Origin: Gordonia sp. SID5947
GTDB taxonomy: Bacteria > Actinomycetota > Actinomycetes > Mycobacteriales > Mycobacteriaceae
Direction: 5' to 3'
Length of the DNA: 64,000 nt
Assembly (NCBI RefSeq): GCF_009862785.1
Contig: NZ_WWHU01000001.1
Span: 744,001-808,000, forward strand
Shown: positions 17,270 through 25,726 of the stretch, in pieces
Numbering within the stretch: the first letter of the stretch is position 1
Layout of the letters: each line of letters begins with the position of its first letter
Notes under the pieces: generated by a model
Database searches by the model: none
What the model was told of the DNA's origin: nothing
Seen by the model: the letters and a program-made list of their open reading frames with translations, nothing else
Position numbers and translations under genes: made by a program

Positions 17270-17303
17270 GTGAGCATCTGCTCACTAGCCGGGAATATGC
17301 TCA
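17270..17303. promoter_or_regulatory. Divergent SorC-type operator region
   Basis: A perfect palindrome with 7-bp arms GTGAGCA and TGCTCAC around a 2-bp centre (17270-17285) lies between the SorC gene (start 17247) and the dehydrogenase gene (start 17326). The half-site TGCTCA recurs at 17298-17303, as expected for a SorC tetramer touching several half-sites. It is placed to control both directions. Confidence 0.7.
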
Positions 17304-17325
17304 GTACGCTAACATCGCCTCTGTG

Positions 17326-18420
17326 ATGTACGCAACAACCGATGTCGAGAGTGATCTGGGTGCCCGCACGATGCGCGCGAGTGTTCTGCACCCGGGTGGC
17401 GGACTGACTGTCGAGGAGCGCCCTGTCCCGAGTCCTGGTCCCGGCGAAGTCCTGATCCAGGTCAGTGCGGTGGGAGTCTGCGGGTCCGACGCTCACTACA
17501 TGCGCCACGGACGCATCGGAACCCATGTGGTCGAGGCGCCGTTGATCCTCGGACACGAGGCGGCCGGACAGATCGTGGCGGTGGGGTCTGGAGTCGCAGG
17601 GTCGCGGATCGGCAGGCGGGTCTCGATCGAGCCGCAGACGCCGGATCCGACGACGTCCGAGTCGCGCCGCGGTCTCTACAACCTCTGTCCGCACATGCGG
17701 TTCTTCGCCACGCCTCCGGTCGACGGTGCGCTCTGTGAGTACGTCACCATCGGTGCTTCGTTCGCCCACGATGTGCCCGACACCGTCAGCGATGATGCTG
17801 CCGCGCTCTGTGAACCGCTGTCGGTCGGGATCGCGGCAGTCCGTAAAGCGGCTCTCGGAATGGGGGATTCGGTGATGATCGCCGGTGCGGGACCCATCGG
17901 CCTGATGTGTGCGCAGGTCTCTCGGGCGGTGGGGGCCACCAGAATCGTCGTGAGCGAGCCAGATCCGGCCCGGCGCAGCGGTGCCGCCCGGTTCGGGGCG
18001 ACCGAGATGATCGAGCCCGGGTCTCCGGTGCTCCCCGTCGACGCGTTCATCGATGCCAGCGGTGTGGAGGCCGCAGTGGTGGCGGGTATCGCCGCGTTGC
18101 GGCCCGCCGGACGGGCGGTACTGGTCGGGATGGGTGCCGACGAGATGACGTTGCCTGTGACGGTCATCCAGAACCGTGAGATCGTCTTGACCGGCGTGTT
18201 CCGGTACGCGAACACGTGGCCGACCGCGATCTCGTTGATCACCTCCGGACGTTTGGATCTCGACGCGATGGTCACCGGTAGGTTCGGTCTCGACGACGCA
18301 CGCGCCGCACTCGAGGCCGATCGCACTCCCGGCAGCATCAAGGCAATCATCCATCCGGGCATGCCTCGGTGCGAATCGTCGTCGGGGACCGGGACCACCA
18401 CGAAGGGACGTGACAGGTGA
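17326..18420 (+). CDS. Zinc-dependent polyol dehydrogenase (sorbitol/xylitol dehydrogenase type, MDR family)
   Basis: A 364-residue medium-chain dehydrogenase. Catalytic zinc ligands are C52 (GVCGSDAHYMRHG), H77 and E78 (LILGHEAAGQIVAVGSG); the Rossmann motif is IAGAGPIGLMCAQV near 184. The structural-zinc cysteine cluster is reduced to a single cysteine (YNLCPHM), as in sorbitol dehydrogenases that lack that zinc. It oxidises a polyol to a ketose with NAD. The gene faces the SorC operator and its stop overlaps the GTG start of the next gene (GTGA). A start at the methionine of MRASVLHPG (17371) is possible; residues 1-15 are atypical. Confidence 0.88.
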   Translation: MYATTDVESDLGARTMRASVLHPGGGLTVEERPVPSPGPGEVLIQVSAVGVCGSDAHYMRHGRIGTHVVEAPLILGHEAAGQIVAVGSGVAGSRIGRRVSIEPQTPDPTTSESRRGLYNLCPHMRFFATPPVDGALCEYVTIGASFAHDVPDTVSDDAAALCEPLSVGIAAVRKAALGMGDSVMIAGAGPIGLMCAQVSRAVGATRIVVSEPDPARRSGAARFGATEMIEPGSPVLPVDAFIDASGVEAAVVAGIAALRPAGRAVLVGMGADEMTLPVTVIQNREIVLTGVFRYANTWPTAISLITSGRLDLDAMVTGRFGLDDARAALEADRTPGSIKAIIHPGMPRCESSSGTGTTTKGRDR

Positions 18421-19901
18421 CCGACGCATCTGAGTTGAGCCAATCGCAGCTGCCGTTCGTCGTCGGAACTCCGACCCCGCAGTACGACCGGGCGCGGTTG
18501 CGTACCGGCATCGTGCATTTCGGGGTCGGCGGATTCCATCGGGCGCACCAGGCCATGTATCTCGATCGTTTGCTCGCCACAGGTGGTGACGACGCGCTCG
18601 CCTGGGGCATCTGCGGTGTCGGTGTGCGGCCGGCGGACGCAGCAATGCGCGATGCGCTGATTCCGCAGGACGGTCTGTACAGCTTGACCCTCAAACACCC
18701 TGAGGGTGGTGTCGAGACGACGGTGATCGGCTCCATCGCCGACTATCTCTACGCGCCCGACGACCCGGAGCGCGTCGTCGAGCGCCTGGCATCGCCCGAT
18801 ACCGAGATCGTGTCGCTGACGGTGACCGAAGGGGGCTACAACTTCTCCCCGACGACCGGAGAGTTCGACACAGAGAATCCCGAGATCGTCGCCGATCTTG
18901 CCGATGATGCCGTTCCGCGAACAGTTTTCGGCCTGGTGACCGAGGCCTTGCGGCGGCGGCGTGCCCAGGGCGTCCCGTCGTTCACCGTGATGTCCTGCGA
19001 CAACATCCAGGGAAATGGTGATGTGGCGAAATCGACGTTTCTCGCATTCGCGCGGCTCAAGGATGCAGAACTGGCCTGCTGGATCGAAGAGCACACCCGG
19101 TTCCCGAACTCGATGGTCGACCGGATCACTCCGGCCACTCCGCCGGACCTGCGCGCCGAGGTGCGATCCCGGACCGGGATCGATGACCGCTGGCCGGTGG
19201 TCGCCGAACCGTTCACCCAGTGGGTGCTCGAGGACGACTTCTCCATGGGGCGACCGCGGTTGGAAGATGTCGGTGTGCAGGTGGTCGACGACGTCACGCC
19301 CTACGAGCTGATGAAACTCCGGTTGCTCAACGCGGGCCATCAGGCGCTCTGCTACTTCGGATACCTTCTCGGCTATCGATATGTTCACGACGCGACGTCG
19401 GACCCGCTGATCGCCACTCTGCTGCGTCGCTATATGTCCGAGGAGGGGCGGCCGACGCTGCGCGCGGTCCCCGGTGTCGATCTCGACGATTACACCGAGA
19501 CCCTGATCACGCGGTTCTCGAATCCGGCGATCGCCGACACGATTGCGCGGCTGTGTCAGGACTCGTCCGACCGGATCCCCAAATGGCTGGTACCGGTCAT
19601 CCGAGAGCGAATCGCCGCCGGTGGCGACGTCACGCTGGCGGCTGCAGTGGTCGCCAGTTGGACCCGGTACGCCGAGGGCACCGACGAGCAGGGTGATCCG
19701 ATCGAGGTGGTCGATCCGCTGTCCGAACTGCTCGTGACCCGTGCACGCCGATCACGAAGCGAGCCGCTCGCCTTCGTCGCCGACGAGTGGCTGTTCGGCG
19801 ACCTCTCCGAGGAGGAGGTGTTCACGAATCCGTATCTGGCAGCACTTGATTCGCTTCGGGTGCGGGGAGCGCGCGCGACACTGGAAGGAGTGCTCGGATG
19901 A
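18417..19901 (+). CDS. Mannitol 2-dehydrogenase family polyol dehydrogenase
   Basis: A 494-residue polyol-specific long-chain dehydrogenase. The N-terminal nucleotide-binding start is IVHFGVGGFHRAHQAMYLDRLL near residue 37. The catalytic lysine-asparagine-histidine set is in KLRLLNAGHQ (about K300, N305, H308), the same spacing as K295, N300 and H303 of the Pseudomonas enzyme. It oxidises mannitol, arabitol or similar to the 2-keto sugar with NAD. It starts at GTG 18417 overlapping the previous stop and its stop overlaps the xylulokinase start (ATGA). Two dehydrogenases in one unit suggest the locus handles more than one polyol. Confidence 0.92.
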   Translation: MTDASELSQSQLPFVVGTPTPQYDRARLRTGIVHFGVGGFHRAHQAMYLDRLLATGGDDALAWGICGVGVRPADAAMRDALIPQDGLYSLTLKHPEGGVETTVIGSIADYLYAPDDPERVVERLASPDTEIVSLTVTEGGYNFSPTTGEFDTENPEIVADLADDAVPRTVFGLVTEALRRRRAQGVPSFTVMSCDNIQGNGDVAKSTFLAFARLKDAELACWIEEHTRFPNSMVDRITPATPPDLRAEVRSRTGIDDRWPVVAEPFTQWVLEDDFSMGRPRLEDVGVQVVDDVTPYELMKLRLLNAGHQALCYFGYLLGYRYVHDATSDPLIATLLRRYMSEEGRPTLRAVPGVDLDDYTETLITRFSNPAIADTIARLCQDSSDRIPKWLVPVIRERIAAGGDVTLAAAVVASWTRYAEGTDEQGDPIEVVDPLSELLVTRARRSRSEPLAFVADEWLFGDLSEEEVFTNPYLAALDSLRVRGARATLEGVLG

Positions 19902-21289
19902 GTCTGGTTGCTGGGGTCGATTCGTCCACCCAATCGTGCAAGGTCGTGGTGTGCGATGCCGAGACCGGCGTGATCGTCCGGGTGGGCAAGGCGGCGCACC
20001 CGGCGGGGACCGAGGTGAACCCGGAGCACTGGTGGACTGCGCTCGAGAATGCGGTCCGCGCAGCCGGTGGGCTCGACGACGTCGACGCGATGTCGATCTC
20101 CGGACAGCAACACGGCCTGATCTGTCTCGACGGTGCCGGCGAGGTGATCCGGGATGCGCTGTTGTGGAACGACACCCGATCGGCGTCGAGTGCCGCAGCC
20201 CTTGTCGACGAGCTGGGCGGCGCCGACGAGTGGGCGGCGCGGGTCGGCGTGGTCCCGGTCGCCGCGATCACCGCGGCCAAGTTGCGGTGGGTCGCCGACA
20301 ACGAACCCGATGTCGCAGACGCGACCGCCGCGGTCTGTCTGCCACACGACTGGTTGACCTGGCGGCTGCGCGGAGCCGATGGGATCGAGACGCTGGTGAC
20401 GGACCGAAGCGATGCCTCCGGCACCGGATACTTCGCAGCCGCCGACAACTCGTACCGGCCAGAACTTCTCGAACTCGCCTTCGGAGGCCGGCGGCCGGTG
20501 CTGCCCCGGGTGCTGGAACCGAACGCCTCGGCGGGTCGCACGCGTGGTGGCGCTCTGCTCGGGGCAGGCGCAGGCGACAACGCGTCGGCAGCGCTCGGCC
20601 TGGCCGCCGGACCTGGTGATTGCGTGGTGTCCCTGGGGACTTCGGGTGTGGTGAGTGCGGTCACCGACACACCACCTCGCGACGGGTCAGGGCTCGTCGC
20701 CGGCTTCGCCGACGCAACTGGCCGGCAACTACCACTCGTGTGCACGCTCAACGGGGCTCCGGTACTCGCGGCCACCGCGGCGACGCTGGGGGTCGACCTC
20801 GACGAGTTCGGTGAGCTCGCCCTGAGCGCGGAACCGGGCGCGGGCGGCCTGGTCATGGTGCCGTACCTGTCCGGCGAGCGCTCTCCCAACCTTCCGGATG
20901 CCACCGGCTCTGTCGTCGGCATCACCGGTGACAACTGGACTCCCGCCAATGTCGCGCGGGCATCTGTGGAGGGTCTCCTGTGCTCGCTCTCGTACTGCCT
21001 CGAGTTGATCGATGCGCAGGGGATCGGCATCGATCGGATCGTGATGATCGGCGGAGGGGCACGGTCGGCGGCGGTGCTGTCGATCGCCCCCGGGCTCTTC
21101 GGTCGGGCCGTGACGGTTCCCGCGGCCGGAGAGTATGTGGCCCTCGGTGCGGCACGACAGGCGGCCTGGACGCTCACGGGTGAATTGCCCAGATGGGATC
21201 TCGCGGCGGATCACCACGACGTCGTGGACCGCGAGAGTGACGTCTACCGTCGCTACGTGGCCGCGACCGGACTGATCCTCACCCGCTGA
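19898..21289 (+). CDS. xylB: Xylulokinase (FGGY family)
   Basis: A 463-residue FGGY carbohydrate kinase. The N-terminal ATPase motif is VAGVDSSTQSCKVVVCDAE; the substrate segment SISGQQHGLICLD near residue 66 and LLWNDTRS near 88 are typical of D-xylulose kinases. The C-terminal adenosine loop is IVMIGGGARSAAVLSIAP near 383. It would phosphorylate D-xylulose made by the two upstream dehydrogenases and send it to the pentose phosphate pathway. The symbol rests on family resemblance and context; ribulo- or fructokinase activity is not excluded. Confidence 0.88.
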   Translation: MSLVAGVDSSTQSCKVVVCDAETGVIVRVGKAAHPAGTEVNPEHWWTALENAVRAAGGLDDVDAMSISGQQHGLICLDGAGEVIRDALLWNDTRSASSAAALVDELGGADEWAARVGVVPVAAITAAKLRWVADNEPDVADATAAVCLPHDWLTWRLRGADGIETLVTDRSDASGTGYFAAADNSYRPELLELAFGGRRPVLPRVLEPNASAGRTRGGALLGAGAGDNASAALGLAAGPGDCVVSLGTSGVVSAVTDTPPRDGSGLVAGFADATGRQLPLVCTLNGAPVLAATAATLGVDLDEFGELALSAEPGAGGLVMVPYLSGERSPNLPDATGSVVGITGDNWTPANVARASVEGLLCSLSYCLELIDAQGIGIDRIVMIGGGARSAAVLSIAPGLFGRAVTVPAAGEYVALGAARQAAWTLTGELPRWDLAADHHDVVDRESDVYRRYVAATGLILTR

Positions 21290-21318
21290 GACTCATTCGG
21301 CCACACAGGGGTGGATCG

Positions 21319-22395
21319 TCAGGACGTGACGGTGCCCGCCGCGGTCACCAGCGGCAGGTCGAGTGTGGTCCGGATTCCCGGTGGGCCGTCGACGACGGCG
21401 GGGATGGCGTTCACGATGCGTCCTGCCGCGGCGACGATTGCCGCGTGGTTGTGATCTCCGTGCTCACTGGTCGGACAGATGTCGACCCGGTATGAAGGCT
21501 CGCCGACGATCTCGACGCGGTAGCAGCCGCCCGGTTGGGACGGACGTGCCCAACCGTCACCCACATCGTCCCTGAGACGGGTGACGTGCTCGATGACGAT
21601 GAAGGGCTTCTCGGCAACCATGCCGATGATCTCGAAGCGGACTGCTGCGCGTGTCCCGGCCGCGATGTGTCCGGACGCGATGTCGAAATCATCGGGGGCG
21701 GGCAGGTCCTCGTATCGCTCGACGATCTCGTCGACCTCGACCCCGAGGCCCGCGGCGAGCTGGCGAATCGTGGTGCCCCAAGCCAATCCGAGGACACCGG
21801 GAAGAAACAGCATGGGGGTCTCATCCATTGGCTTGCCGAATCCCATGACGTCGAACATCACGGTGGCGCCGTCGTAGGTCGCGTAGTCGGCGATCTCCAT
21901 GCATCGCACCTGCTCGATGTGCTGGCATGTCCCGGCAAAGGCCAGCGGGATCAGATCGTTCGCGAACCCCGGGTCGACTCCGGTGATGAAGATGCTCGAC
22001 CCGTTCGTTTCGGCGGCCGACTCGACCTTTGCGATCACCTTCGGAGGCATTGCGCCCCACGGATACTGCAGCGTTCCGGGCGCAGAACCAACCACATCGA
22101 TGCCCGCAGTCAGCAGCCGCACACAGTCGTCGAGAGATTCGACCGGACGGGTATCGCCCATTGCGCAGTAGACCGCGCAGTCGGGTCGGGCGGCGATGAT
22201 CGAGTCCAGATCGTCCGTGGCGACCACGCCCGTCGGCGTGTGATCCAAGCCGGCCAGTTCGGCCGCATCCTTGCCCACCTTCGCCGGCGAGGACACGAAC
22301 AGTCCCACGAGGTCGAAGCGCGGGTCGTCGATCAGCTGGCGCAGTGCCAGGCGGCCGACGTTTCCGGTTCCGACGTGGGCCACGCGGATCGGCAT
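21319..22395 (-). CDS. NAD(P)-dependent amine/2,4-diaminopentanoate dehydrogenase-like oxidoreductase
   Basis: A 358-residue dihydrodipicolinate-reductase-like protein. The Rossmann start is IRVAHVGTGNVGRLALRQLI. The body contains the second-domain strands FITGVDPGFANDLIPLAF near 170 and a C-terminal domain like that of 2,4-diaminopentanoate dehydrogenase (VRFEIIGMVAEKPFIVIEHVTRL). Actinobacteria have many such paralogues of unknown substrate, often near steroid or lipid genes. ATG 22395 is used because the motif begins immediately after it. It is divergent from the SDR gene across the AGAAC-N2-GTTCT palindrome. Confidence 0.78.
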   Translation of the reverse strand: MPIRVAHVGTGNVGRLALRQLIDDPRFDLVGLFVSSPAKVGKDAAELAGLDHTPTGVVATDDLDSIIAARPDCAVYCAMGDTRPVESLDDCVRLLTAGIDVVGSAPGTLQYPWGAMPPKVIAKVESAAETNGSSIFITGVDPGFANDLIPLAFAGTCQHIEQVRCMEIADYATYDGATVMFDVMGFGKPMDETPMLFLPGVLGLAWGTTIRQLAAGLGVEVDEIVERYEDLPAPDDFDIASGHIAAGTRAAVRFEIIGMVAEKPFIVIEHVTRLRDDVGDGWARPSQPGGCYRVEIVGEPSYRVDICPTSEHGDHNHAAIVAAAGRIVNAIPAVVDGPPGIRTTLDLPLVTAAGTVTS

Positions 22396-22479
22396 GGGAG
22401 TGCTCCTTGTCCTGGTCAGGGTGAACAAATGTCCGGACTGCTGTCCACCCCAGTACATCACGCGCGGCGCCGGGGCGGT

Positions 22480-22491
22480 AGAACCTGTTCT
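22480..22491. promoter_or_regulatory. Palindromic operator, second KstR-like core
   Basis: AGAAC and GTTCT arms flank CT, with T before and C after. This is the same 12-bp core as the inner part of the palindrome at 4855-4876. It lies 33 bp upstream of the SDR start and about where its -35 would fall (a weak TAACCT -10 is at 22511-22516), so repression of the SDR gene is plausible. It is also in the upstream region of the divergent oxidoreductase. Confidence 0.55.
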
Positions 22492-22524
22492 CATTTCGGG
22501 CTCGCCCAGGTAACCTGGCTCGCC

Positions 22525-23259
22525 ATGGGACGTGTAGATGACAAGGTCGCGCTGATCAGCGGTGGTTCACGAGGGATGGGGGCATCGCACGCGCGCATGC
22601 TCGTCGACGAAGGCGCCAAGGTGGTCATCGGTGACATCCTCGACGATGAGGGCAAGGCACTCGCCGACGAACTCGGGGCCGCTGCGCGCTATGTCCACCT
22701 CGACGTGACGTCGCCGGACGACTGGGCCGCGGCGGTCACCACAGCCGTCGACGAGTTCGGCAAGCTCAATGTGCTCGTGAACAACGCGGGCATCGTCAAC
22801 GGGAGTTCGCTGGAGAAGTTTCGTCTCGACAAGTGGAAACAGATCATCGATGTCAACCTGACGGGCACCTTCATCGGCATGCAGGTGGCGGTCGAGCCGA
22901 TGATCGCGGCCGGTGGCGGCTCGATCATCAACGTGTCGTCGGTCGAGGGGTTGCGCGGCAGCCCGTGGGCCCACGGCTACGTCGCCTCGAAGTGGGGTGT
23001 GCGGGGGCTCGCGAAATCCGCAGCACTCGAACTCGCGCCGCACAACATCCGCGTCAACTCGATCCACCCGGGGATGATCCGCACGCCGATGACCGAAGGC
23101 CTGCCCGACGACATCATCAAGACACCGCTCGGCCGGCCCGCCGAGTCCAGTGAGGTGTCGACGTTCATCGTGTTCTTGGCGAGCGACGAGTCGTCTTACG
23201 CGACCGGTGCCGAGTTCGTGATGGACGGCGGACTGACCGCTGACGTTCCGCACAACTGA
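22525..23259 (+). CDS. Short-chain dehydrogenase, 3-alpha/20-beta-hydroxysteroid dehydrogenase-like
   Basis: A 244-residue classical SDR. Cofactor loop GGSRGMG is at residues 13-19, an aspartate after strand 2 (GDILDDEG, D37) predicts NAD rather than NADP, NNAG is at 86-89, and the catalytic set is S138, Y152 and K156. The residues NNAGIVNGSSLEKF and IHPGMIRTPMTEG resemble bacterial 3-alpha,20-beta-hydroxysteroid dehydrogenases. Substrate is inferred. It stands alone on the plus strand behind the KstR-like palindrome and converges on the BASS transporter gene 10 bp downstream. Confidence 0.87.
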   Translation: MGRVDDKVALISGGSRGMGASHARMLVDEGAKVVIGDILDDEGKALADELGAAARYVHLDVTSPDDWAAAVTTAVDEFGKLNVLVNNAGIVNGSSLEKFRLDKWKQIIDVNLTGTFIGMQVAVEPMIAAGGGSIINVSSVEGLRGSPWAHGYVASKWGVRGLAKSAALELAPHNIRVNSIHPGMIRTPMTEGLPDDIIKTPLGRPAESSEVSTFIVFLASDESSYATGAEFVMDGGLTADVPHN

Positions 23260-23269
23260 CGGATGTCTG

Positions 23270-24235
23270 TCACCGAGTGACCCTCGGGATGATCGCCACG
23301 AGCGCGACCATCCCGAGGATCTCGATGAGAGTCTGGGTGACGACCGCCGAGGCGGCCACCTCGAAGCCCGGGGGCAGGGACAGCGCGAGCGGCAACACGA
23401 CGAGTGAGTTGCGAGTGGCACCGGAGAACGCGATGGCCCGTCGCCCCGCCGGGTCGATCCGGGTGACGCGGCCGATCACAAGGCCGATGACGGTCATGAC
23501 CACCAGGAAGAGCGCATACACCGGGATCAGTTCGGCAACGTCTCGTCCGTGGTCGCCGAGAGTGTGGACCTGTGACGCCACCACGACCGCGAGGACGGTC
23601 GCCATCAGCGGCACCATGGTGGTCTCGGCACCGTGGCGAAATCGTTGCGCCTGAACCGATCGCGCGGCGGAGATCTGGGTGGCCCAGGCAAGCGCCAGAG
23701 GGATGACGATCAACACGACGAACGCCGTGACGAACGGTGCCACGTCCACGATGTCGGCCAGTTCGCTCCCCATGAACGCCGTGAGAAACAGCGGTAGGAG
23801 CGCCATCTGGACGATCAGCAAGATGGGTGTGGCCGCGAGCAGTCGACGATTGTCACCGCCGGCCAGTCCGCTGAAGACGATCACGTAGTCGACGCACGGG
23901 CACAACAGCACGAGCAGGACTCCGACGCGGATCGCCGGATTCCCGGGCAGCAACGGGTAGATCGCGGCAACGACCATCGGAACCACGACGAAGTTCACCC
24001 CGAGGAGCACAGCCATGAACCGCGTGTCACGCAACGCCGTGCCCACATTCGCGACAGGCACCTGCAGGAATGTGACATACAGCAGGGCGGCGATCGCCGG
24101 ATTGATCGCGTGGCCGAGTATCGGTCCGAGTGTGGTCGAGCCGACACCGAGCACCGTGCCGATGCCGATGGCACCCAGATAGATCGGTATCTGGTGCCGT
24201 TCCATCACTTCGGTGACGCTGCCGTGTCGAGACAT
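23270..24235 (-). CDS. BASS-family transporter (bile acid:sodium symporter / arsenic-resistance-like)
   Basis: A 321-residue integral membrane protein with about ten spans (first IYLGAIGIGTVLGVGSTTLGP near 18). The unwound-helix motifs of the fold are visible as VLLCPCVDYVIVFSGLAGGD near 118 and SGATRNSLVVLPLAL near 280. The family includes bile acid symporters and ACR3 arsenite carriers; this copy lies away from the arsenic island at 56.7 kb, so its substrate is left open. The cysteine in LCPCVDYV is in the position conserved in ACR3-like proteins, which makes arsenite or another metabolite anion possible. Confidence 0.8.
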   Translation of the reverse strand: MSRHGSVTEVMERHQIPIYLGAIGIGTVLGVGSTTLGPILGHAINPAIAALLYVTFLQVPVANVGTALRDTRFMAVLLGVNFVVVPMVVAAIYPLLPGNPAIRVGVLLVLLCPCVDYVIVFSGLAGGDNRRLLAATPILLIVQMALLPLFLTAFMGSELADIVDVAPFVTAFVVLIVIPLALAWATQISAARSVQAQRFRHGAETTMVPLMATVLAVVVASQVHTLGDHGRDVAELIPVYALFLVVMTVIGLVIGRVTRIDPAGRRAIAFSGATRNSLVVLPLALSLPPGFEVAASAVVTQTLIEILGMVALVAIIPRVTR

Positions 24236-24433
24236 CAGACCATTGGACCATTGTCTGTCACGAGCGATGAGCGTTCCGTCGGCGCACGGTTATCGCAGCG
24301 GAGTGCAGGTTCTTCCGGGTACGTTCGTGCAGACGGTGAATCCGACCAGAGGATGTGCGATGGACCGGTGGCAGCGCGCGTCAGCGTGTGGTCGTCGTCC
24401 TCGGGTCGCTGACGAGGCGTGGCGGTCGAGACC

Positions 24434-25189
24434 ATGACGTCACGTGAACCGGTGCCCGAAGATTCCGGCCACCCCCGAGCAGAGGCGTCCCGCGCACGCT
24501 CGGCGTGGATGCTCGCGGGGGTGGTCGTATTCCTGGTGGCCACCAACGTCGTCGCCCATTTCACCGGACATTGGGCCGGCATCGTCGCGGTGCCGCTGGC
24601 AGCCGTGCTACTCGTGGCGGCCACCCGCCTGGCAGGACTCCGATGGCGTGAGATGGGCCTGAGCCGTTCGGAGTTGCGGGCCGGGGTTCCCTATGCCGTG
24701 GCCGCCGTGGTGGTTGTGTTCGCGGTTGTCTCGGTGGCTGTGGCGATTCCGGCAACCCGACAGTTCTTCCTGTCGGACCGGTACGACAGTGCGTCCGAGG
24801 CGGCGCTGGCGGCGCTCGTGGTGATCCCCTTGCAGACGGTGTTGCCCGAGGAACTGCTGTTTCGCGGAATCTTGCAGGGGACACTGGCCAGGTTGTTCGG
24901 CGTCCGCGCGACGTTGGGTCTGGGCGCCCTCGCGTTCGGGCTGTGGCACATCAGCTCATCACTCGGGTTGACGTCGGGAAACGCCGGGCTCAGCGGAGTT
25001 CTCGGCTCGGGGACGCTTGGGCAGGTCGCCGGGATCCTCGGTGCGGTGGTGGCGACAGCTGCGGCCGGGTTGGTCCTGGGATGGCTGCGGTATCGCGCTG
25101 ACAGTCTGCTGGCCCCGATCGCACTGCATTGGGCGCTGAATGCGATCGGGGCAATCGGTGCCGCGGTCGCCTGGCAGTTGCCCTCGTGA
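24434..25189 (+). CDS. CPBP (Abi/CAAX) intramembrane protease family protein
   Basis: A 251-residue membrane protein with about seven spans. Hallmark motif 1 is VLPEELLFRGILQGTLAR (paired glutamates and arginine near residue 140), motif 2 is FGLWHISSSLG with the metal-ligand histidine, and the last histidine motif is IALHWALNAIGA. Bacterial members are used in regulated proteolysis or bacteriocin immunity. The ATG at 24434 is taken as start; GTG 24419 would add five residues. The 200 bp upstream hold no other gene that I can see. Confidence 0.85.
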   Translation: MTSREPVPEDSGHPRAEASRARSAWMLAGVVVFLVATNVVAHFTGHWAGIVAVPLAAVLLVAATRLAGLRWREMGLSRSELRAGVPYAVAAVVVVFAVVSVAVAIPATRQFFLSDRYDSASEAALAALVVIPLQTVLPEELLFRGILQGTLARLFGVRATLGLGALAFGLWHISSSLGLTSGNAGLSGVLGSGTLGQVAGILGAVVATAAAGLVLGWLRYRADSLLAPIALHWALNAIGAIGAAVAWQLPS

Positions 25190-25231
25190 CGGGGTCACTC
25201 GCCGTCCGGTAGCCCCCGCGATCGGCGCGAT

Positions 25232-25680
25232 TCACACTGTGGAGTTGTCAATGAACACAGGTCTTCTGGTGTGGTAACCGCTCGGACTGCGGACGGCAGG
25301 ATGTCCGTCGATGCCGACGACGATGTCCCAGCCGTTGTGGTGGGCGTCGGCGTGGCAGGACGGGCACGGTGGGCATCCGTTGGCCAGGCAGGTGTCGCCG
25401 CCGTCGGACCGGCGCACGATGTGGTGGGCACCTCGGTTGTGATCGATGCGTCGCAATACAATTGGCGCAGCGTGGTCGCGGTGCCCGATCTTCCGAACTG
25501 TAATGAGGCGCCGGTAGTTCTGTCGCCTGGGACTGTGATCGGGACTTGTGTGGTTGGCGCAGATGCGGTGTCGCTGCAGCGAGCGGCGATGTCGAGGATG
25601 GCCTCCAGCGCATCGGCCTGCCGGCGTTCGGTGCAACGGGAGTCAGGAGATCCATCGGGTTCGGGTCGCGGCACCGCCAA
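25232..25680 (-). pseudogene. Remnant of a DUF222/HNH endonuclease gene
   Basis: Fragments of the common actinobacterial DUF222-HNH protein lie in two frames. One carries RRQADALEAILDIAARC and, later, RQLYCDASI, as found before the HNH domain. A second carries the HNH region itself, AHHIVRRSDGGDTCLANG, HHNGWDIVVGIDGHPAV and the family-type end RRPVFIDNSTV at 25232. The CDASI and AHHIV parts, normally separated by some 40 residues, are nearly adjacent, so there is a deletion as well as a frame change. No start codon or N-terminal domain remains. The gene is dead; it fills the 537-bp gap between the protease and upp. Confidence 0.75.
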
Positions 25681-25726
25681 TCCTGCGATCGCGGTGTCAC
25701 AGGGCGCCGGCGAGCGCCCTGACGTG

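Noticed and set aside
17676..19388. A 570-codon open frame opposite the polyol dehydrogenases
   Set aside because: No recognisable domain, and it covers two well-supported genes on the other strand.
23270..24235. The BASS-family transporter as a member of the arsenic island
   Set aside because: It is more than 30 kb from arsR-acr3-arsC with no ArsR-type dyad nearby; its substrate is left open.
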